64,000 nucleotides of DNA from Chondrosia reniformis (lineage: Eukaryota > Porifera > Demospongiae > Chondrillida > Chondrillidae), in contig OX359200.1 in assembly GCA_947172415.1 (NCBI GenBank), positions 6,450,501-6,514,500 on the forward strand. The letters are read 5' to 3'. The notes below the pieces were generated by a model, which was not told the DNA's origin, did not search any database, and saw only the letters and a program-made list of their open reading frames with translations. This document shows, in pieces, positions 47,101 to 60,000 of this stretch. Every line of letters begins with the position of its first letter. Within the stretch, counting starts at the first letter, position 1. Position numbers and translations under genes: made by a program.

Positions 47101-47458
47101 CATGAACATATATATTGTTGGTAGAAGACAGAAATACAAATAAAGAGGAAATTTGAAACGCCTCCTCTTACGCTCGCAAAACAATACACTCACTTTAAAA
47201 GATTAATCACAAGTGTTTCTTTGGTGTCGCTCGTATGATTGAGATTAGTAAGTGAAGTTTGGTGGATCTCGTTTGAATCACCGTGCAATAAATCGGTCAA
47301 GTCAATCCCGTCTCCGCTCTACCAAAGTAGACAGAAAGGTAACGGATAAAGGTTCACCTCAAAAATAGGTCAAATAACACGACGCTACTCACTTTAGAAT
47401 AACTGTGTTCCTCAATGAAGTGACCATCAACATCTGTCAAGTTTACGACATCCGCCAT
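44168..47458 (-). CDS. TOX-C-terminus-like zinc-motif protein without HMG box
   Basis: Predicted 367 aa. Exons: 47393-47458, 47194-47318, 46517-46691, 45872-46342, 45515-45583, 44675-44820, 44168-44219. The last two exons encode CAKENCLNPP ... YCSSECCIQHSKALFSSWLKERKN. This matches the conserved C-terminus of vertebrate TOX family proteins (Cys-rich with YCSNEC, H, then a W-containing helix). The middle is Pro/Ser/Thr-rich (SYDPASMQPYVPTIPG), followed by a polyglutamine run (exon 5). The N-terminus is acidic (MADVVNLTDVDGHFIEEH, then GIDLTDLLHGD). No HMG box, which defines TOX proteins, is visible in exons or introns. A chromatin or transcription role is inferred from the C-terminal match only. 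Confidence 0.75.
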
Positions 47459-48144
47459 TTTTTCTTGATTTGGAAATATGTTGCATATATATAACAAGCC
47501 ACCAAACTCATTGATATACATAATATAAATACCATCTAGAAGTATTGTAGCAATTGTAGCAATGGACTGACAAATTACAATTACTGTTTAATGTCATTAA
47601 CAAACAGCTGTTTCTGCATGAAGGAACAAGGTCTTTACATATAGCTAGCTAGCTTGTAGAAAATAGAAAAATAATATTCTAAAGATGGATATCATTTATG
47701 GATGAGACAGGTATAATTAGATTCCTTTATAAAATATGTTAACCTTTGTATTACCATAAAACATATAATAACATGTTTATTATTCTATGTTTATGACCAA
47801 AGTGATAATCTATTTTATCCTATTTTTTATATTAAAAATTTAGAAACTTGTACACAAATTTAGCTACATGTATATATTGCTATATGTTTGTCTGTGTGTT
47901 TATCATGTTGACATAAGTATAAGTTAATGTAAACATGTTGATACTGTACGAACTTTACTATAAAGGATGTGAATATCACAAAATCTACACAAACTTATAA
48001 ATAGTGTAATCTTTTAAAAACTCCCTTCAATATAAATTATGTAAGCAGTTCAGAGAGACTATAAATAACAGCCAGTTGTATTAGCTGTAGTCAAGATAGT
48101 TAACTTGTAAAAGAACTAGACCCTATATTACTTAGAGGTGCAGT
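47459..48144. other. divergent intergenic region
   Basis: The 686 bp between the TOX-like gene (minus) and the VWA gene (plus) should carry both promoters. It is AT-rich; I see no clear TATA box at a fixed distance from either start. Confidence 0.5.
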
Positions 48145-50000
48145 ATGTTTGCTTATATCACCATTTTGATGTTTGGATTGGTATTCTTAAGAGGATCTTC
48201 CCTTCAGCTTGAATGTGGATCTGGACTTTGCCTTCAATTTCCCTCACTGTGTTCCCACTGCTCCTGTAGCTATGGCTCCTGGAGCAGCTGGGCTTATGAT
48301 AGCTATGGCTATACCAGTACTTCATGTTCCAGCCAAAAAGCTTACAGGTATCAAAGAACAAGACAGGCTTTACACAATGCTTGTTCACCCAATTCAGAGA
48401 CTGAATATAGATACACTTGTGAGTTATAATCTCTGTGTGTTATACTTGAATAATAAGAACAAGTAATATGTTAATGTTGCTTTTACACACATAATTCCCT
48501 TTCTTACTGATTTGTGAATATGAATCACATTTTATACCATAATTGGTACGTACGTATATTATGTATTTTTCATATAGGTGAACCTACTCTGGAGGATAAA
48601 GTGAGATTATTTGCACAGGAACTTAGTTTAGCAGGAGATGGAAGCAATAATGAGAGATCTTCTCTACATGTACCAACTACATATCAAGGAAATGTTGGAA
48701 CACAAACATCTCTGAATTACAATGGATTCACACTTCCTCTACCAGCATCTGATCATGATCCAAACCTAAACATACCAACTCAGGATCTGGTTGAGAGGAA
48801 CTATTGTCCAACTGAATCAGAACAATCTAACAATAAAATTTGTGAAAACAACTGTGATTTAAACATAGGTACGTAATTAGTAACAAAAATACATATATAC
48901 ATTTTATTATAATTTGCAGCTGTTTCTTGTACTAATGTATAAAGTTTTATATTGAAAGGGTACATATTTGTACACTTTGAATTTGTACAAGAAACAGCTT
49001 AAAATGACCTAAATTCTGAATAGCTTTTATGTAAGATTTTAAGGGTTTATACCAGTTTGTGTTACATGCATGATATATGTATATATGCATACGTTTATGT
49101 GTACACGTAAATTCTAATCATATTTTACTGACTGTTAGCATCACCTCTAAACTGTATTTATTGTAAGGGCGGTCTCCATCACTGGAGATCATGCCAGCAG
49201 AGTAATTCATTCATTCATTCAAATTCTACATATTAGGCAAAAGAAAAAGAGCTAATAATTTAGAAAAAGAAATACTAAAGACATTATTATCAGAATCTGA
49301 TAAATTTGTCGAGCCATTTGATCCTGATAATTACTTGAAAGACCGTAGAAGTAGACCTTGCAACAAACCAAGATATGTCCTCTTTATTGTTGATGTATCA
49401 GGCAGTATCGGAATAGATGATTTCATTGCCGTTCGGGACCTTTTGGGAAATATATCTTCCTATCTCTGTAGTCAAATTCAGGTTGCCATGATAACTTTTA
49501 GTGATGATATTAATCTGGAATTCTGCTTCAACTGTCACAGTAGTAGATCAGCAATCACAGATGCCATAAAACGAACTGTACGGAGAGGAGGGGCGACATA
49601 TACTTATAATGCAGTGAAATGTGCCTGTGATGAGATACTCCAACCGTCATGTGGACTGCCTAGTGACTCTGATGTAGATGTTATACTTCTAACTGATGGA
49701 CGCAACAATGGACCTTGCAGATCCCGGCTTGCAAGTCAAATTCAGTGTCTCCACAGTCGTCCCAAAACTAACACTTATGCAATTGGAATATCTGATTATG
49801 CAAGAGAAGCAGTGCAGCAGTTAGAAGATCCAGCAGACAGTCAACGCCCAAGTATCTTCAATGTTGCTGACTTTGATGAGCTTAAGCAATTTAATGTTCT
49901 ATTACAACAGCTCCTTACCTTGAGAGACGACAGTGGAAACTTGCTCAACACTTGTGCCCATATTCAGGCTGGACCTGGTGGATGTTACAATACCCCTTAA
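48145..50000 (+). CDS. secreted TSP1-VWA domain protein
   Basis: Predicted 442 aa. Exons: 48145-48418, 48578-48868, 49237-50000. It starts with a signal peptide (MFAYITILMFGLVFLRGSS). A short cysteine-rich module with YGSWSSW follows, typical of a thrombospondin type 1 repeat, then a low-complexity linker. The C-terminal domain is a von Willebrand factor A domain (YVLFIVDVSGSIG ... LLTDGRNNG) in which the metal-ion site appears complete: DxSGS, a Thr in RGGATYTY and the Asp in LLTDG. No membrane anchor follows, so it is probably an extracellular matrix or secreted adhesion protein. It converges on the RUSF1 gene. Confidence 0.88.
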
Positions 50001-50442
50001 ACCGGAAGTGATTTTCATAATACATTCAACTAGGTTATATTTTAAACACTATCAGTAATGCACGTCTTATTATTGTAATTGAATTTTTGATTCATGCATG
50101 TAACTGCATGCAGTACATTTTAACTTCTGGTCTGAGTTATTATGATCTTCAATGTGTAAACATTAATTTTGTATATACCTTGTGCACAAAGGCACTAAGG
50201 GTCTACAATGTAACCATCAAAATATTCAATTGGTCAAGCAACAAGTAACAGTAACAATAACAAATATCCTTTGACCATGCAGACACGGACATTATTGGAT
50301 ATAGAATATGTATGTTGATAGTAAACATTATATGTACATGCAAATAGTGAAGGACAATTAAGTCGAAAACATCTTTTTTGTCCAACAAATTTGGACAAAG
50401 AATAAACTCAAGGTATCTAAAATAACACATAGTATTGAAAGA
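50001..50442. other. convergent intergenic region
   Basis: 3' flanks of the VWA gene (plus) and the RUSF1 gene (minus). No further gene is seen. Confidence 0.6.
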
Positions 50443-53400
50443 TTAATAAAAGTCATTTTCTAGTTGGATGCCATCAGTCTCCCAGGAGTACCTCCATCCC
50501 CTGATAACCATCTGGCACTTCCGAATATCCCAACCAGCAATGAGCACTGCATTACTAAAGTGATGATAGTGGTTGAACACCAAGACTCCAACCATTTGGA
50601 CAAGACTGTTCTCCTCTTCGGGTGTTGCTAGACCATTATAACAAGCAGTAGCCACTGCATACGTACAAGAGAATATAAAGGTATGCCTATATGATCCTAT
50701 ATACTGCAAAGCGTTAGCTCATGCATTAATTATGAGTTGCTATATAATAAAGATTTCAGCTGTATGGCCACACTTGCTTGGATTGCATAATTTTTTCATT
50801 ATTTTAAAGTTAATTTTAGCCCTCCTGTCTTGTGGTTTATCAATCAGCTAAATATAGGTAGCCCTAATGTCAAACCTACATACTGTACACATATAGGATT
50901 CCACAACAGGAATATAATGAACTAAAAGTATGTTGCTCCATACATTCTATCATTCTTTTTGGCTGTGCCTTTCCAATACCCTCACTCAATATAACCTAAA
51001 GACATATCACAAGAGAGAAACAAAGATCCATGCATTCAAACAATTACTGGGATTACAGGGGGCAACCAACGTACCTCAGGAACACTTCTGTACCGTATGA
51101 CATATTCAATAATCTCCTTGTGGTAGAGAAATTTGAGAAGATCTACTTGATCATGCATCCTGCTCAGTGCAATATATACTAAATCAGGAAAAAATCTTCC
51201 TCACAAATCAATCATACATCAGTATTTAAATAATACAACAAAAATTGTTAAATTTCATAATGTGAACAAATGTGTCACTCTTCAGGCTACTGTAGCTTTA
51301 GGTCATCTGAGCACGCTCTACCACTACGACATTAAAACTATAACAACTCACTTGTACAAAACAGTATGGTATATGTACTGTATATAAAAAGCCTACATAC
51401 ACATCACATCATTTGACTCTGGATTTACTCCACTCATTCTGTCTCCTGAGGAGCTCGGTGAGCTAATGGGTGGAACTGTGTACATACATTAGACGACAAA
51501 CCTTACCTTTTCTAGCTTTGCAATCTAGTCTCAACATTCCCTTTGTTTTTATATGTTTAAAACTTTGAAATTCACTTAAAAAGTGTTGTTTACTGAAATA
51601 AAGTAAATATATTTTAAGCCATGATGTAATGAAGTAATGATGTAATGACAACATTGTATATAGACAAAGAAAGACACCAGGGCACTGTAACCATGGTAAC
51701 AAGCAGATACTTATAGGTATACAATAATACCACTGACCTGAAAAATATATCCTTTGCAGAAACTCCAATCTCGGCAGTCAAATAATCCACATTTTCTAAT
51801 ACAAGTAAAATGACTATTGTACTAAATTCTTTTCATACAAGCAAGTTAGGCTGATCAAACATATCATGCATTCATGTGACAGTCAGGTGCAAGTCACATG
51901 ACATGTCTACAGTAACTCCTCATACTGGGTATAATTGGTTCCATTGGATTAATCTTCTTTGGTGGGAGAGCTCCCTGGCCTTTGAGGAAGGCTTCAGTTA
52001 AATAGTGAAACCTATTTCTGTTTAGAGAATTCATAACTACTGATGTGACCGCAATATAATTGGCCAGAAGATGCAGCACGGTAAACACCACAAACAAGAA
52101 CCACACAACCCTAAAGAACAACAAGATATTGTGCAACATTTCAAATAGTATAGCCAAAGTAGACTATTGCATAATGGTTAAAAAGGTTATTTTGAAAGAA
52201 ACATGAATTAAAAATTGTTCAATAAAGATCTAAAAATATACTGTACAAGAAAGCAATAGCTCTGAGTACAATGAGTATATGCATTAACAGTGTATTGATA
52301 AACCGAATGAAATGATTGGCTCACACTGGTTTGTCTGCCACTGCGGGAGTCAGCACCAAGCCAACCAGAAGAGCTATAAAGTTCACCAATGTCTCCTACA
52401 GTCACAAAAATGTGAATGCATCTCAACTTTACAAATGTCAGAGTAAGAAATGTGAAACATGATAGCCACTTACTTGACTTCCATCCTTTGCTGACACGTC
52501 GGCCATGTTGTTCTTAAGGGCTTGATGCTCTGTAATAGCAGCCCTAGTAGCTCCACCTGCCACGCCCACTACAGCCTAACACACACCAGTAACAATACAA
52601 CACTCATCTAAAGACACTAGATTATTGAGGAAGTACAGTATAGATATATATATACTCCATACAGGGTTAAAAGTAAATGTTAAATATACATATATCCATA
52701 AAGATTATAATATATAGTGCTTATCTTTTGAATGGCTCATCTTTCAATTTTTTGACCATTTAAGGACTCAATTTGTTGTTAAATCTTTTGTAGAACACTT
52801 GGACCCTTCTTTATCATCCGTAGATGCTCAAAAAGTTAAAAGATGAACCATTCAAAAGAGAGGTTTGACGCAGTCAGAAGAAATCCTTTCCGTCAAAGTT
52901 TTAATATCCAGGAATATTAATAGAAATAGTTTTAATATCCAGGAATATTAATAGAAATAGTTTTAATATCCAGGAATATTAATAGAAATAGTTTTAATAT
53001 CCAGGAATATTAATAGAAATAGTTTTAATATCCAGGAATATTAATAGAAATAGTTTTAATATCCAGGAATATTAATAGAAATAGTTTTAATATCCAGGAA
53101 TATTAATAGAAATAGTTTTATTCCTGTTAGGATAAGTTTACAAATTCAATATGTCTCATTTTAGTACTATTGTAAATATGTTGTATAAATTGGTTCAAAC
53201 GCCACTATCCCCATGTAACTTGGCTTACCCTGGTTACTGAGGATATACACATGATCATTAGAAAGAGATGAGGAAAAAGAGGAGCCAGCAGGTCCATAAA
53301 GATGGCAACATCATTCAACATATCAGCCACCAATCTAAAAACAGAACAGTAACTGAGTAAGTAGTGAAACCACGAGGTGATAATCTAACCACAACCATTA

Positions 53401-54582
53401 CTATATAGAAACCCTATAAGTCTGGATAAACTGATTGGATCACCAGAGAGAGTCCAAAATTTAAGAGTTATAAGTTGACTTACTTGGATACCATGGTAAC
53501 TACAAAAAATTACGCATAAATCACACACCTCCATTGCTTGGCATTTGCATCCAATTCAGATCTATCAATTGGAAATGGAGATTGCCCAAATGGGAAGATG
53601 TAAAAAGATGGTTGATGTTATACACTCACCCTTTGAACCAAGCAAATAATATGCGTCCAATCATACCAGCTCCATCTTAAAAGAGAGAGGTCAAGGGTCA
53701 ATTAAAGATGCCCATGCAAGAGATTGTATACCATATGGTAGTGTTCACCTTTCAACATCCACGTTATTGTGGCAGCTAGCGGAGTTGCAGAGCTGTCACC
53801 CACACCAGCACCCTTCAGGACTGCATGTGTGGCCAGAGTGCCAGTGATGGAGGAACAGAATGCCTGTAAGTATGTGAATAAACATTGAGAATCACATGAC
53901 CACCATTCTGTAGCTGGTCTGGCTGTACCTGAATGGTATCCCATATTTGGTAGACCATGTAATCAGAACTAACTGATTGGGGATAACCCCTTGGCAGAAA
54001 CACATCCTAAAGTGTAGAGCATGGAATACATACTGTTAAACTCAAAATTAATGGAGGAAAAAGTATTACACGACAAATGAAGGTGATAACCAAACTACAA
54101 GTAGCTATAATCGTCCTCAAATATCATAAAGAGGGATAGTAGGAAAGAAGCAATTGCTGGGAATAAAACCCAGGACAACTGGTTATGACCACTGGGCTAT
54201 GATTACCACAGCAATGCTTCCCTCATATACTAACTACAAAGAAGTAATTAGCTGCAATTCACGAACATATGAACAATAATTGAAAACATAATAGACATTC
54301 TCTACATATCGCCAAACATGTTAATGTTAATTTGAATAATGTTTGAATGTTATTGCTGCTAATTGATACACTGGACCAACATGCCTTTAGAATATCCATC
54401 CGTGAGGTCTTCTTCTTAGAGACGACCTTGAGGTTACTGCTCTCATCTTCCCCATCAAAGTGATTAGTTGATGAGTTAGTCATATCCTCCTCTTCAATTT
54501 TGGGGAGGAAATTTTCCCGCTTCGGCCAATCAAACTCCCCATACCAGTCGGTATCAATTTCACTAGTACTGCTGGAAGCCAT
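50443..54582 (-). CDS. RUSF1: RUSF1-like DUF647 (root UVB sensitive family) membrane protein
   Basis: Predicted 451 aa, close to human RUSF1 (C16orf58). Exons: 54370-54582, 53929-54006, 53749-53863, 53630-53675, 53529-53561, 53229-53334, 52474-52575, 52325-52395, 51926-52110, 51738-51795, 51075-51159, 50944-50995, 50443-50654. The family core is clear: LPRGYPQSVSSDYMVYQIWD, GVGDSSATPLAATITWMLKD, GRILFAWFKG, DLLAPLFPHLFLMIMCISSV and GGATRAAITEHQA. The hydrophobic segments fit a multi-spanning membrane protein. The N-terminal ~70 residues are acidic and family-variable. RUS proteins are conserved from plants to animals; their biochemical role is poorly defined. Intron 6 holds a 31-bp minisatellite and intron 1 a SINE. 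Confidence 0.93.
52725..52870. mobile_element. MITE in a RUSF1 intron
   Basis: Inverted termini tatcttttgaatggctcatc and its reverse complement (gatgaaccattcaaaagaga) enclose a centre similar to the elements at 21555 and 37715. Confidence 0.7.
52898..53120. repeat. 31-bp minisatellite, ~7 copies, in a RUSF1 intron
   Basis: The unit agttttaatatccaggaata plus ttaatagaaat repeats about seven times with virtually no differences. It adjoins the MITE on its left and starts within 30 bp of that element's end. Confidence 0.95.
54060..54235 (-). mobile_element. tRNA-derived SINE, minus-strand copy in RUSF1 intron 1
   Basis: The reverse complement reads cccagtggtcataaccagtt, then gtcctgggttttattcccag, then a tail with cttgtagtttggttatcacc. 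It matches the copies at 41395 and 26240. Confidence 0.75.
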
Positions 54583-57094
54583 TTTTAATACTAGCCCCAC
54601 CTACCTAAAATTTTTACTCGACTTTTCACTAATTATTATGATAAAACTAGATCTTTGTTCATGATTTTTATATAATTTTTACTACTTGCGTTCCACAATT
54701 AATCGGATTATAATTATAATTCAATACAAGAAATAATATAATGGATCACCAAATCCATAATAATAAGTTCAAAAAAATGAATCAAGTTCATTGTTCCAAC
54801 TGAAAAGACCATGTTCGCATCGATGGATTGGTTTCAGTACTTCTCTTTGCATCACCTTTAATTGTAAGTGATCCCAGGGCACACCACGTGGAGGTAGAAG
54901 TACTTCGTGCCCCAAAAATTTTGAGCCGCCGGTATATAATATCAACTCCGTTTGACACTTCCACTACTTGCGTCGTAAGAGAAGTTGCACGGGAACGATC
55001 CGGCGTACCTGACCGCCCTATGACCAGTTACTAGACTTGCCCTGCACGCTACGAGCAGAAACAAGCCCGACCCTGGCGGACCACAAACTCCCACCAATGA
55101 GAATCATCATGTGCACACAACGTAGCTTGGGAACACTGCACACAGACTTTAGCTCATTGGGATCGGCCAGGCGCTTTAGAGTAGGGACCCATCAGTTCAA
55201 TGAACTACAGGAAAGAATTGAAAATACAGGATAAACAACAAGAAATGCAAAAACTGAATACAAATTCAAATGCCTTCCAAACCAACCTGAAGCTGCAGCC
55301 TACAACAGGGGTTCCTGACCGACTACGTAGTGGCACTGGACCCACGCTCCTCCAGGTACGGGTCGTATAGCAAGAATCCGCAAGTGCCAATTTAACACAC
55401 AAGCAGGATTAATAGTGAGATACATCTCCAGGCACTAACCCATGATAGAGAGACCACCCCACTATACGAACACCGATGACCCTTTGTCGCATGGTACCAT
55501 GGTCGTGCTCCTACCACGGTTTTCGCATCGGTCTCGGGAATTCACCGTCACAGACCTCCAGAGTTGATGACCAGTGGCTGATGACTGAACAGTTACTTGA
55601 TCTTTTGTAGGAAAATTTGGCGGGACAAGCGGACCCTGTTGTAGTCAAACTCGATATGACGTCATTTTTGTCTTATCCTACTTTGAGCCCAAGCTCTGGT
55701 CAATTCCATGAAGTATATGAAAGCTATAACACATCAGCTTGCTTCTCTAGCCAAACTACTGATTAGTAATCAATTAACAAACTACTAACCTGGCTCTAAA
55801 GACTACGTACGTACTTGCATTGCATGTACATCTTAGCAAACTCTTATATTGCCACACCACAGGTGTCAAGTTAATAACATTGTTCAATATTAACTACAAT
55901 TTATTTATTGGGTATTTCAACTCGAGTGCTCAATGCAAAAGGTAAGAATTAACATCACAAATCTATAGAAAGAGACAATCAATGCCTGCATGAATGGAAG
56001 TGAGATAAGTTGATGATTAAAATGGCAGCCGTCAAGTAAGTTGAGGACGAAACTTTTTTTAAAGCTTGTGCTTTTAAGATTAAGATTATTTAGTTCCCTT
56101 CTTGTTCACTTTAAGATTTATATTCCATGCAGCTTTGTATGTTTGTTTGTCTTGCCTATATGTTGACAATTCTGATTTTGACTAGCTAGCTCAGCACTAC
56201 ATTAATTTCATTCAGAATGCACTGTACACATTTTGTAGAATGAAACGTTTGATAGGGATATTGACAACATTAAAGATGATGGGAGATGCTTCATGCATGT
56301 GAAAGCAGCTTTGTGAGTTTTTGTATATAGAAAACGTGAATGTATATAGTTCATCTGTCTGTAGACTTCTGTCATATGCAGAAAGTTTAATTTAAGATGT
56401 TGAAGTAATATAACCATGCATCCAGTGGAAACATGAAATGATGAAACACTCTCAGTCTAGGCTTATGTGATCAGCTAAGTTAATTAATGTTTAATTGTTC
56501 AGTGTGTAAGTTAATGTTTTAATTGTTTCAGTTATAGCTTTAAGTTAATGTTTAATTGTTCAGTTGTATTATTTTAATGTTTAATTGTTCAGTTGTATTA
56601 TTTTAATGTTTTATTGTTCAGTTGTAGCCTTATTTTAATTGTTTATGCAGTTGTTAAATTACTGTTACCATGGCAATGTTGTTATTTAGGTGTAACCATG
56701 GTAATTTAAGTATTTTGACCCTAGAGTTCTTCATGGTCAGACAGTTTTCTTGACCCTATATGAAAGTTTAAGCTTCTGCATGGATTACAGTATAATTGCC
56801 TACTTACAATTGCTTACTAATTTATAGGGTCAATTAAGAGTTGATATGTAGAGTGCTTGAAGGATTACCTAGGTATATTATATATAGTATTCCTTTAGCC
56901 TCATATTGATATTAACCATGTCTGTATATACAAAGCTGCTATAGCTGTACACAACTATTCAGACAGTTACAATGATACAGAATACTGATAAGAGTCATAA
57001 TCAATGAAATATATATCAAGTACGTATAAGTTTATGCTGTGATTCTGTGTTATATGAGTATGTTTTAGGTGCAGAAGGAGAAAGTTAAGCAATA
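54583..57094. other. intergenic, RUSF1 to cadherin
   Basis: A GC-richer island at about 54830-55640 has no recognisable frame. Its start (tttgcatca ... cacaccacgtggaggtagaa) resembles 11410-11470 (tttgcatctcc ... caccacgtgaaggtgagat), so it may be an old repeat. A run of imperfect copies of tttaattgttcagttgta lies at 56480-56640. I see no gene. Confidence 0.5.
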
Positions 57095-60000
57095 TTACAA
57101 AAGTTTTGCTTGTTCGTTAGCAAAGCTATCAAGATTGTCTCCAAAATATGTAGTCTGAAACAGATCCTCATTGAAATCCTCTTCGACATCACTGCCAGAT
57201 AGCAACTCTGATGGTGGACGGCTTAACCGCAATTCACCATCACTCTCCATCCCAGCATCACTGTCTATACTTGCAAATACCTCTAACGTGGCTTCCTAAA
57301 TGTACACAGTACTCAAAGATAATGCTAACTCTATAAATGAATAACTAAGTATTATTGTATATACATAATATATTAAGCATGGCACTGTATGAAGTTGAAA
57401 TGGTTTGTAATTTGATATATATACAATGCCAATAATAAACTATATGCATATGCATTCTAACATGGGACATACTCCTCCACTTCCCCTGCCTACCCCCTTC
57501 CCTACTCCTCCACTTCTCTCACCTCCCCTCTTCCCTCCTCTCCCCTTTCCTAAGCCTCTGTTAGCCTGAGGCCATGTGAGCTATTGTACTTACTTGTTCT
57601 TCGTAAACCTTAGGTTTAGGTTTGCGAATGTGGACCAATTGAGGTGCTTTCTCTTCTGTGACTATGGTCTTCTCTCTGCTCAGAATGAATAATTTACTTA
57701 CTTATACGGATTGCATTTTATAATACACAAATATGAATAAAGACTAACTCTATCTTAGTTGCTTCTTTGCGTGTTTTTACATGTTCAATTCTGACTTCAG
57801 TCTTCGGCTCCTCTTCTTGAACCACGACTGGTACTTGCTACAATGTAAACAATTGTGGTTTTATTACATTCCTTATTATTACACTTTGTCATACAGATGG
57901 TCTATAATGGAGTCCAAATAATGCCCATCACCTAATCTAGCTAATGGCCTGTGTACAGCTACATTCATTTAATTCCCCCCTTTTATATGTACTGGTAAAG
58001 TATGACTATTAGTAAAATTACAGAGCAGTTTCATGCATAATTGATTAACTCACAACTTGCTGCTTGCGAACTGGAGGAGGTTGCCAATCCTGGTATTCTT
58101 CAAATTCTGTCTTCTTCCTCCTTAGCCACTCTGGAGGCTCATCCATCTTGAGCCATTCGGCCTCCTCTTCCTCTTCCTTGTCCATCTGGATTGCAATCTC
58201 TTGCGTATCAAACAGGACCTGTTTTCCAAGTTTTGCTCTAGTTAATTGAACAGCGATTAGTAAAGTAAATGAGTCACAAAAAATGAAAATTTGTTGTAAA
58301 AGACAACTCTCTTTACAATTTAGTTAAAGGGTGACTACTGAAGTGACCTTGCACATGTGAGTGTAATAAACGTACTCATCTTCATCAACGTCAGTTGTGA
58401 GCGGAGGAACGTATAGAGGATTTTGACTGGAGGGGAGGAGTAAGGGAGTGGCATACAAGTAAAGATGGTACATTGAAGCTGTGCATAAAATGATAAAAAA
58501 GAACTAACGTGATAAACTTTCCTTCATCAAATTGAAGGTAGGCCAATTTCTTCTTATAGCTTCTTCTCCTGTGAAGAAGAACCACAGGCAGATGGGATTA
58601 TAAAAAAATTAAAAAGGTCCTCTTGCAGAGACCATACCTTCTGAACTCCCAGCAGCACAACACACAACAACAACAACAAATCAACAGGATGATGATAGCA
58701 ATCACAATAATGGCAATAATAAGGCCTGGAATTTCAGTTTGATAAGTTTGAATTGGGAACGGGAACAACTACAATAAAAGGAATACAAATACAATGTAAT
58801 ACAACAGTACATATACGTACAATCATATATATACATACGTATACGTATACACTTGAAAGGGGAGTTTATTGCACTTGAGCCTGTGCTTATTATTAGCTTA
58901 TTATTTGCAACATATACACTTATACACACTTATAATGTATAGCATACACTTACAGCATATATAATGTGCTGTGATATACAGTAACTCACTCTAACAGATA
59001 CAAAGTAATGGAATTGATATCTTGTGTTCAGAAGTGGAAAATTGACATCCAAAAGACTACACAGAAAATACATTAATCAAACTACTTCTGTATTGTAATG
59101 GCAATTTTAAATAACAATAATTACTTGTTGTACTAAAATTATGAGAATCAATTGTGGTGACTTAAGGACATTAAGTATTTCTTGTTTATCCAAGTTAAGT
59201 GACACAGTGCAGTTAACAAAGTGTAAATTGGTAAACTTTTCTGTGTTGATGCAGCATATACTGTAGAATGGAGCTTACTATAGAATGATTTTTGGATCAG
59301 TAATCACGTCTTGATTCAACTCGACTGAATGGAAAATAACATCAGTTTCACTGGGATCAGCTATGGCTAAATCATCTGACTGAGCAACCCGAATTCTGTC
59401 TACCACTGTCACCCTACCAGTCACATTATTTACAATCCTAAACAGATAAGAAGAAATTTGTCACATGCCCATCATGTGACCATACCATGTTGATCATGTG
59501 ACAGTCACATGTACACATATTATACTCTATATTACTACTCACTGAACTATGGTGGCAATATCCCTCCTAACTTCATTCATTGGCCGATCAATTGTTAGAA
59601 TTAATCTTCTCTCATCAGCAGTCACCAAAGCCTATATTAATAACCAATTGGTACATTAATCACAAGTCATTCAAATCTTAGCAAACAAAATGATAACAGT
59701 TAATAGAATTAACATATTCCAAGTTTGACTTATAACCTCTGATATCAGCACTCAATAGTAATCAGTTGAAGAAAGTATTTTAGTTGGGACATTTTGGGGA
59801 AAAATAATTTTTCATATTTAATTGTACTCGAATAGTATATATGCAATACATCATACATACGTAGAGAAGGTCCTTCTTACTCTTATGTTAATAAAGTCAC
59901 TAAAGGTCACTGGTTGTAGGTCGTTGTCAAAAGCTTCAGCTGTAAAATTCCAAATCTGTCCAATCCTGTCTTGAAATGTAGCAGCTGTTTGTATTTCCCC

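Noticed and set aside
51280-51340. tRNA-like sequence on the minus strand (gtggtagagcgtgctcagat)
   Set aside because: It resembles an A box, but no clear B box or cloverleaf is seen; probably an old SINE remnant, too weak to list.
54828-55402. GC-richer stretch with short frames on both strands
   Set aside because: No domain, splice or start evidence. Possibly an old repeat; not annotated as a gene.
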